This document shows positions 57,219 to 64,000 of a stretch of 64,000 nt of DNA, one piece after another. Position 1 is the stretch's first letter. The number at the start of each line of letters is the position of its first letter. A program made the position numbers and the translations under genes. This stretch comes from Opeltia flavorubescens. Lineage: Eukaryota > Ascomycota > Lecanoromycetes > Teloschistales > Teloschistaceae. The notes under the pieces are model-generated. The model was not told the DNA's origin. It did not search any database and saw only the letters and a program-made list of their open reading frames with translations. The stretch spans positions 186,001 to 250,000 of the forward strand of contig KE546976.1 in NCBI GenBank assembly GCA_000442125.1, in the 5' to 3' direction.

Positions 57219-58437
57219 TCACCAGGGAACCTCTTCCAGGCCACTAGAAGATCTCCACCCCACAACCACTCTCCCCTCCCCCTTTCCTCGAACCAAAACC
57301 TCGTTTCCCCCAACTATTCTCATTTCCTCCACCCCATCATCATCCACCATGGAAACCTCATCCCTCCAAATCTCAAACCTCTCCCACTGAGGCGTACTCC
57401 ATTCTTCCCCCATCCTTAAGAACCCCACAACGCGCTCCGCCTGCTCCATATCGCCCACCTCCATCGCCACAACCTTCGGCCCAGTCTGCTGCGCAACGTG
57501 CAGAATTTCGGGGTAGAAGCGATCCCCAACGCTCTCATCACTATCCCTATCCCTCCTAACACCAATACTGATACCAATACCAGAAGAGCAAGAAAATTCA
57601 ACCGGCCGATACCTCGGCGGAGGAACAAGCGCCCTCTTCGGCTCCCACTGCCTCACCGAGCGCGTCGTAGTACACCTATACCCCTCGGGAGAAATATACG
57701 GCGGATTTGAAACCAAAATATCCCATCCCCCTCCACCATCACTCATTTGCCACGCCAAAACTTTCTCATTAAAGATATCGCCTTGGATGAATTTGATCTG
57801 GGAGGCTGCAGAGGAGGGGAGGAGGCCTTTTGAGATGTTATGGTGGAGGTTTTGGTCAGCGAGTTGTACTGCTTTAGGCGAGAGGTCGATGCCGAGGATC
57901 TCTAGAGAGGGGTAGGAAGGGTGGAGGAGAGAGTGGAGGAGGAGGGAAATGCATCCTGTGCCGGTGCAGGCGTCGAGGATGCGGAGGGGTGTAGCTTTTG
58001 TTTCGGTGATGGGTGGGGAGTGGGAGAGGATGCGGTTTGCGAGATGGGTGGTCCATGTTTCTGTTTCCGGCCTATACGCATGAGGAGTATGTCAGTTATT
58101 TCGTAGCGGAGAAGAGGATTGGGCAATGGTTAGTCTCTTCTAACCTCGGGATCAAGACACCAGGTTTACAGAGGATCTCCAAATCTCCAAAAGGCTGGTC
58201 ACCGATGATATACTGCAGGGGCTTCCCTCTTGAGCGCTCAAAGCATAATCTCCTCAAGGACTTCCTGAAAGATCGTGAATCGTCGAGGCGGTTGTACATT
58301 CTCGAGGACAGATGGTCGCGAAGCCATCGGAGCTCGTTCCGTGCTGACGGTAGCTGACGACATGATCGCAGCAATATAGGGAGGAGTGGATCAATGGCAT
58401 GAGCATGGCGGAGAAGTCGAGAAGGCAGACGTGGCAT
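57219..58437 (-). CDS. MTQ1: HemK/PrmC-type glutamine N5-methyltransferase, mitochondrial Mtq1-like
   Basis: Two exons, 58437-58145 and 58071-57219, with a 73-nt intron (GTTAGA...GCGTATAG); 381 residues. The enzyme methylates the Gln of the GGQ motif of peptide-chain release factors; yeast Mtq1 acts on the mitochondrial factor Mrf1. An N-terminal helical substrate-binding part includes KPLQYIIGDQPFG and GVLIPRPETE, the signature of the PrmC group. Next come the SAM motif I, RILDACTGTGCISLLLHS, and the catalytic NPPY motif in ILVSNPPYISPEGY at about residues 220-223. The first 30 residues are basic without acids, fitting a mitochondrial presequence. The cytosolic paralogue Mtq2 is smaller and lacks this N-domain, so Mtq1 is favoured. 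Confidence 0.92.
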
Positions 58438-58965
58438 ATAATTAAAGCAGATCCTCCAAAAGGATTAACATCATGTTTCTCGGAGCCTCGGCCGCTAATC
58501 TTCGGGGGCTCGGGGAGTTCGAACTATCAGATTCCGTTCTCTCGACTGACGGAGGGCGTGGTACTCCGTACTAAAAGTTTCTCACCAGAGTGATACGGTA
58601 TTTTTGAGCTCAATTCCTTATGATGTTACCATTTCTTGAAGCGTTGTGATTATATTTGGAGACAAATCAAGATTGGCGCAATGTTATAAGTCCCGCAAGT
58701 GGAGTACACGAAGAGTAGTCGGAACGTATCATGCCTATGATTAATTGATGGACTCATTCTCGAACTCGACATATCACAGAACCCTACGGCTACGATACTA
58801 AAGTTGAGATCGTGAGGAATAAAGCCGATCCATTAGATTCAATATTTGCTTGTATTCAGCCATATAAAATGTCCCTTGAGTATACTAGGCACCGATTCAA
58901 ATGCGGCTAATGATGACCCCACGAGCCATGAATGCCTTCTTGTTCCACCGAGACCCTCAATTATG
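58438..58965. other. Intergenic region right of MTQ1
   Basis: Roughly 530 bp containing the MTQ1 promoter and the 3' flank of the next minus-strand gene. I see no gene or repeat. Confidence 0.45.
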
Positions 58966-60277
58966 TCAGACTCCATCGTCATCAGTATCACTATCCCAAT
59001 GCTCCACGTAACGCGGAGAGGCGTACAATTCTGCTCGTGGTGCTTCTTTCGTTCGCAAATCTCTTCCATTCACCATATCTGCAGCAGGCTTTCCCACCAA
59101 TGACATCGTGCGGTCCAGGAGCTCTTGAACAGTGGTTAGAAGGGCGAGACCAAGACCCACAGTGGTACCGCCCTTCTCCTCAGAGCCACTGGACCGCTGA
59201 AAGTTATTAACCTTCCTTGTAAGCTTGCTGGCTTCGGTGACCAGTTCCGCCATAGCCTCAGTGTGATTCTGCGGTTCCGTATCGGTATCGCAGCTCTTGT
59301 TGATAGGAGCTGGGTTGTTGGTAGGGGCCACCCTCTCCGGAGGATCTAGAGGCGTTCCCCGCCCCCATTCCAAGCGAAGTTGAGGGTTAGCTGTGATCTC
59401 AAATGATCGTCCTTGACCTACTGTGTTCTGAATGTCGAGCGAGTGACGATAGTCTTTGACACGCTGATAACAAAATGCCAATTTCTTCAGCTCAGCTTGC
59501 GTTCCGTGTGCTGCCAACCAACGGCGCCTCACATTGAAATATGAGAGGATAGTCTCGACTTCAGCAACTTTTTTGAGCGTATGCAAGAAGCTCGGATGTA
59601 CCATAGCTTCATGATCAGCATTGGATTGAACTTCGTTGAACTCTCTACTCGCACCCGATTGACCGTCAAGCTGTATCATGAGTCTGAGCGAAGCCTCGTG
59701 ATCTTTGCGACACAAGTCCACACGCAAGATGCTTTTCTGATCCGTTGCTTTGGTATGGATGATTTCATGTCTCAAATCTCCAAGCTTCGTTTTGGTGTCT
59801 GCAATACGAGCCTTCATCTTCTCTTCCTTCGTTTGGGGTTTTTTTGGCAAAATACGTTGTGGGTGTTGCAATGGCTCATACTTCCCATTTGGTAGATGGC
59901 GCACCATAGAGTTTGTGCTGTAACTTTGGAGTGGCTCCCGGTGGATGTACTGCTGAGAAATTAGTTACCACTCTAGCAGTGCCCCTTGGCCAGTGTTTTC
60001 TGATACTGACAGGATTATCGCTGAGCTGAGAGTAGTTGCCGTTCATGCTCATGATTTCGGAAGAATAGAAGCGGTCGCGTGAGCGCCGAGAATCATTGTA
60101 GAAGTCCTGATTGCCCTCATAGATAGTCCCAGGCTCCAATTTGTAGACACTTACTAGCGACTGGGGCTGCACAGCTTGGCTCTTCGAAGATATACGCTGA
60201 TATGGCATGTAACGCTGCGTTGGGTGTTGTTTCGATCTCACCACTAATGGATTACTGGCGCTCATCGTAGCCTCCAT
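58966..60277 (-). CDS. Hypothetical protein, charged and partly coiled-coil
   Basis: Two exons, 60277-60011 and 59952-58966, with a 58-nt intron (GTCAGT...TTTCTCAG); 417 residues. I do not recognise the family. The N-terminal 110 residues are polar, rich in Ser/Gln/Tyr and probably disordered. A Lys/Glu-rich helix follows (KKPQTKEEKMKARIADTKTK), then a region with VETILSYFNVRRRWLAAHGT and KDYRHSLDIQNTVG. The last part has MAELVTEASKLTRKVNNF, which could form a short coiled coil, a Gly/Leu stretch and an acidic end HWDSDTDDDGV. No signal peptide or clear membrane span. The strict frame across the intron and the length make it a real gene. Confidence 0.72.
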
Positions 60278-61541
60278 CTTTTGCTCTGGCCAGAAAGCAC
60301 CGAGGACAAAAAGGAAGGACGAGGTAAAGAGGAAGAAGAATTGAAGTCTGGATTAGTATTTACCTTTGCAGAAGTTATGTGTACATGCCGAAGTGAATGA
60401 AGAAATCAATACAACACTATGAGAACAACGGAGAAAATGGGGAAAGAGCTACCGATTACCGGCGTGTTGCTAATGAAGTCGATGTCTCGAAGTACTCTAA
60501 TTGCATCCATGACCGCCCAAGGCGCTCTCTCGTGAGCCCTCTTTAAGAGCTCGTATTCTATTCAATTACCGGTTGATCTCTTCCACATGACCTCGCCATC
60601 TCCGAGCCTCATGATTAAATTTCATATGCTAGATCAAAACAAGTGTCGGGTGAGGGCCCTGCGAACGATTTGTAATACCAGGCATAGTACATTGTGGGCT
60701 GGTTGCAGGAAATTCGACGACAGATGACCTTAACTATGTCTTCGATGGAGAAGTAGCTGTCATTCACCTATTTCAGCAGCGTTCACATACAGGATTTTGA
60801 TGGAACTTTGACTGAGCCATGGCGGCAGACCTGACACATAAGAAGATGGAACGATTCGGGTTTATGTAGACGCTATGCTCCACAGAGGAACATCATCGAG
60901 GCATGCATTCAACCACTGTTCCGATTTCACACGTAATCAGACCATATGGGTTGATCTCGTCGTGTAGAAAGCTTCATCCCTAAACACTCGGCAAAGACGC
61001 GCTGTAGCTGTAACACATAAAACANGAATTCTCGTCAGCCACACATGCACAGACTCTAGTTTTCTGCTGCTCGCTCTGTTTGTGAGCTCAATGCTTGACT
61101 AATTCTGTGCGTCCTATATTGTTTCGAGCGTTAATGCTGCCTATATCCAGTCAGGGAAGACAGGTTGTATGAAGCAATGCATTTATAGATTGGGTAGCTT
61201 GGCCACAGGTAGAGTCTATGCTTGGCTATTGGTCCTTGAGGCGGTACCCAGTCAATAATATATGGTCCAATAGGCTGCCAGTATCCGGGGTTCCTTTCAA
61301 AACAAAAATTGGCTCATCATACTCCGCGTTCACCTTCCAAATTTGAACGCTTTCTCTTCCATTTGACTCACATTTTTAATTGGATAATCTTCCCTGGAAA
61401 GCAGGCTGATCGTCATTGCAGGCTGCTTGCACAATCATCGCTTATCAGCATATTGGTCGACTTTGGAACTGCATATTAGCACCACTCTTAGGGAAGTCGT
61501 ACCGCNCTAGCTTCATACTGCTCTCAAGAAGAGAAAAGAGT
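60278..61541. other. Divergent intergenic region
   Basis: This 1.26-kb stretch separates a minus-strand gene from a plus-strand gene and should carry both promoters. No gene or repeat seen. Unresolved bases lie at 61025 and 61506. Confidence 0.45.
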
Positions 61542-62449
61542 ATGCCACAGGAATCCGACAAACGTCCGAACGACAATACGAAGTCATCATTCGCATCTCT
61601 GAATGGTCTACAGCCTCCTTGCGAAGGGCCGAAGCTTCATCCCTTTGCGGAGCGCAATGCCGCTATACAGTATATCCGCCCGCTCAGCGATCCCGAACAG
61701 GATGGACAAGGCTATGTCTTCGAAGTCATGATAGCTCAAAGGCGATATGCCCTCAAAATTGTAAGCAATGTTGAATGCTTTATGTGTCGTTGACCTTATA
61801 CTCTCTTTCAATGACATAGTTCGAATTCTACGACGAGGGCCCAGACTTCGATGCTCTCTCCGATTCTGAGCTCGGTGATGTAGGACTTGAAACAGTGCAT
61901 GCCCACTCTGATCCGTTTTACAACGAATGCCGCGCATATGGAAGATTGATCGAGTCGAACCTAAACGGGCGCGTCGCTGTCAAGTGTCATGGTTATACGA
62001 CAATCTACTACAAAGAAGTGCGTCAGCTTGGAAAGAAATTCGATATCGAGGAACTCGAATGTTCCCACGTCCCACCGGAAAGGTATTTTTACAGAGCAAT
62101 CGTCAAAGACTTAGTTGTGGAAGACCCATCTCTTACCCACGTGAGAGTTAAAAAGATGCTGCGCGATCTGCTGAAGATGCGGGATCTAGGTATCTATCCC
62201 ATGGATATCAAATCGAGAAACTACAAAGGCGGCCTGCTTGTGGATTTCAGCTGCGCCATTACAGAGCCACACTTCACGTTCAAAATCTTCCCTGAATGGC
62301 GGATTAGGACTATTAAGAATACTGATTTGGCTGAATTCGATGAAATGGTAAAGGAAGCAAAAGTCAAGACGGGAATCAAAGCATGGAATGTAAATTACAA
62401 GCGGAAGCTTCGTCCAAGGGATCCAGCCAGGGAAAGATATCCTCAATAG
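61542..62449 (+). CDS. FTA2-family (kinase-like) protein
   Basis: Two exons, 61542-61760 and 61820-62449, with a 59-nt intron (GTAAGC...GACATAG); 282 residues. It matches the FTA2 family, named for a subunit of the Sim4 kinetochore complex of fission yeast, but expanded in filamentous fungi, where most members are uncharacterised and have a protein-kinase-like N-lobe. Visible landmarks: GYVFEVMIAQRRYALKI (Gly-rich strand and the Lys of the A-x-K type), DPFYNECRAYGRLIES (the family motif FxxExRAYGRL), AVKCHGY, RDLGIYPMDIKSRNYKGG (in place of the catalytic HRD loop) and LVDFSCAITEPHF (DFS in place of DFG). So it may be a degenerate kinase. I start at ATG 61542; the frame is open further upstream. 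Confidence 0.86.
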
Positions 62450-62755
62450 ATGGTGTACGGCGACAACCAGTATATGGGGAAGTAGAAGTAGTGGCCGGAG
62501 AATAGCTGGACACAGTCCAAAGGTCTTGAAGATAGTGGCATATCATGCGGTGACTTTTGGTTGGACATCAATTTTTTACTCCTCAAGAAGAGGTAGATTC
62601 ACTGGAGCTACAATAAGACTACGGGCTTCGTTGGACAAATGTTTCTACAGTATGACTGATTTGGTTATATTTCGAACGCATGTAAAAATTGTAAAAGGAA
62701 CATGACAGTAAGAACAAACAATTGTAAATGCAGTACCATCGGTAGGTCTTGCGTG

Positions 62756-63022
62756 CGAGGGTCGGTGACAAAAGTCATGCAACATAGGGGCTCTTGGCAA
62801 CCCCCATCAAGTCGAACTTTTGCAAAAAGTGATTTGAACCACACAGTCGATATCACGATTAGCTTTCATCGCCAATCGACGTGAAAATGAAGTTCTAGTA
62901 ATCTGAATCGGAAGTTCAATCAACTCCCACTATCATTGTCGTGCACTGCCTGTGTAAGGTCGAAGAAGTACCGCGAAGCCAGAATTACCCCTGTGTTGCA
63001 TGACTTTTGTCACCGACCCTCG
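62756..63022. mobile_element. Small inverted-repeat element (MITE-like), 267 bp
   Basis: The 35-bp arms 62756-62790 and 62988-63022 are inverted copies with a single mismatch; the arms begin CGAGGGTCGGTGACAAAAGT. The interior of about 197 bp has no coding capacity. High arm identity suggests recent mobility or hairpin maintenance. No clear target-site duplication was seen, so the exact ends are provisional. It may be a non-autonomous DNA transposon. Confidence 0.6.
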
Positions 63023-63280
63023 GTGGCACACTCCATCGGGTAACAAAAAAAGTGAATAGAGGCGAACACGACACCTCGATTTCCAGTCAACAACCACGAA
63101 AAATCGTACAAAAAGTTGCGCATGTAGTTTCAACAGTAGTTTTAATACTAGAGCTTTAGAAAATCCGGGTTTAATTGCAGCATTCGTGGGGTATTATCCA
63201 TTGTTTGAGGAGCAATTATTATGGTGGTCGTATGCCAAGGCGAGCCTCTCTGTTCACTTTTTTTGTTACCGTCCAAGACA

Positions 63281-63492
63281 CTGTCACGCGGGGTAAAATA
63301 TTGTTTTCACACTTTAAAGGGTAATTAAAGGAATATTTATGGCTAAAATCTTTTCTCGGCTGTACTCGTTAATTATATGCTATATAATTCGCCCACTGGC
63401 ATGAAGTTAGTTTGATGCTCTAAGTGGAATGGGGCTTTGGTGTAGTGAGTAAAAATTTTGGTGTGAAAACAATTCTTTACCCCGCGTGACTG
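63281..63492. mobile_element. Small inverted-repeat element (Tc1/mariner-like MITE?), 212 bp
   Basis: The 32-bp arms 63281-63312 and 63461-63492 are inverted copies with three mismatches. The right arm, read inward, begins CAGTCACGCGGGGTAAAG and is flanked by TA; the left flank is CA. Arms starting CAGT with a TA target are typical of Tc1/mariner elements, so a mutated TA on the left is plausible. The interior is AT-rich and non-coding. It lies 258 bp right of the other inverted-repeat element. Confidence 0.6.
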
Positions 63493-63782
63493 TACAGGGC
63501 TTTAATGCCAAGACTTACCTTCCCGATAGCTTGGCACGCGGAAATAAGGCACTGCTTGCGAGCCTTTCTCGGATTTAAACGGGAGGAATCGAGGCAAGTA
63601 ATACATAAATGTCTTCAACTTCCTTGCAGAGCCGGATCAAGTGGCTCTAATGAGAAATTTTCCAAGCGCTGATTCCATCCGGTTGTTCCGGCAGTAGTAG
63701 TCTACATGGATCGCTGCTGTTGACAGTACCCTCCGGGTTTTCCCAACCCATGATGAGCCTGGCTGCTCTATCACCTGTTCTC

Positions 63783-64000
63783 CTACGACTTCAATCCTTG
63801 AAGCTTTGCTGTCAGGTTCCTGAGCTTCATTTCGTGGTCTACCTCCGCCAAATCCGCCAAGGTTCTACATTCAGGACACTCTCTGGCCGGAATCTTCCAA
63901 TCGCTAGAGGCACGACGACCACAGAAGGCGATTGCGCGTGTGGTGTCCAATTTCCAAACGGTCTCACGATCGATCGTACCAGACCTCTGCTCAATACCGT
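63783..64000 (-). CDS. 3' end of a partial gene running off the window
   Basis: An open frame enters at the right edge and ends at TAG 63783-63785, giving the last 71 residues of a larger protein. The text is protein-like (ETVWKLDTTRAIAFCGRR, then ASSDWKIPARECPECRTL) and includes a C-x-x-C pair. It ends in a charged helix (EVDHEMKLRNLTAKLQGL). No family was recognised; the start and any domains lie outside. Confidence 0.5.
   Translation of the reverse strand, partial: GIEQRSGTIDRETVWKLDTTRAIAFCGRRASSDWKIPARECPECRTLADLAEVDHEMKLRNLTAKLQGLKS

Noticed and set aside
1-64000. tRNA or rRNA genes and CRISPR-like arrays
   Set aside because: No cloverleaf-like sequence, rRNA core or regular spaced repeats were noticed by eye; the window is eukaryotic, so CRISPR is not expected.
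1-64000. Retroelement genes (reverse transcriptase, integrase, gag) in the gene-poor stretches
   Set aside because: No such motif was seen in any frame; the only mobile-element signals are the two small inverted-repeat elements near the right end.

Overview
The window reads as chromosomal DNA of a filamentous ascomycete (Pezizomycotina). The evidence is short introns of about 42-75 nt with GT...CTAAC-like...AG signals, and fungal families: a full-size PDR-type ABC transporter, a Cyc2-type mitochondrial flavoprotein, a fungal rhodopsin-domain membrane protein, an NB-ARC/TPR receptor-like protein and an FTA2 kinase-like protein. A leotiomycete is possible, but nothing here proves the class. No rRNA, tRNA, CRISPR array or recognisable retroelement gene was seen. 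Exon structures were read by eye from splice signals and frame continuity; they are models, not transcript-proven.

Layout. 1-2.2 kb: no gene seen. 2.2-6.6 kb: PDR ABC transporter. 8.4-9.3 kb: SAM-dependent methyltransferase. 11.6-12.3 kb: basic hypothetical protein. 16.2-22.8 kb: gamma-glutamyltransferase, a candidate small secreted protein, Cyc2-like flavoprotein and an amino-acid permease, the last two divergent from one 244-bp promoter region. 23.7-24.5 kb: F-box/2EXR-like protein whose frame breaks near its N-terminus. 26.5-27.9 kb: rhodopsin-domain membrane protein. 30.4-33.3 kb: NB-ARC/TPR protein. 34.0-35.1 kb: HAD-fold protein whose nucleophile aspartate is glycine. 35.9-37.3 kb: unknown protein with a C-terminal membrane anchor. 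37.3-54.1 kb: nine unknown genes in tandem. 57.2-62.4 kb: HemK/Mtq1 methyltransferase, a conserved-looking hypothetical protein and an FTA2-family protein. 62.7-63.5 kb: two small inverted-repeat elements. Right edge: 3' end of a partial gene.

The most notable content is the tandem array of nine paralogues (A to I here), all on the minus strand with no other confident gene among them. I do not recognise the family. Its members share a gene plan: an intron in phase 2, then a central exon of about 280-300 nt beginning with a W-x-x-C motif in most members, then an intron in phase 0, an exon carrying a [GS]-x-[VIL]-[IVL]-x-Y-x-E-like helix, an intron in phase 1, and a tail of very variable length. 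Protein sequences have diverged to the point that only a few positions (the helix Glu above all) are kept, while intron phases and exon lengths are nearly fixed. A decayed block is shared downstream of two neighbouring copies, which supports tandem duplication of a larger unit.

The array lies directly beside the NB-ARC/TPR gene, the HAD pseudoenzyme-like gene and the membrane-anchored unknown, so 30-56 kb looks like a fast-evolving accessory block between ordinary cellular genes (CYC2 on one side, MTQ1 on the other). Any functional link between the NB-ARC protein and the array is inference only.
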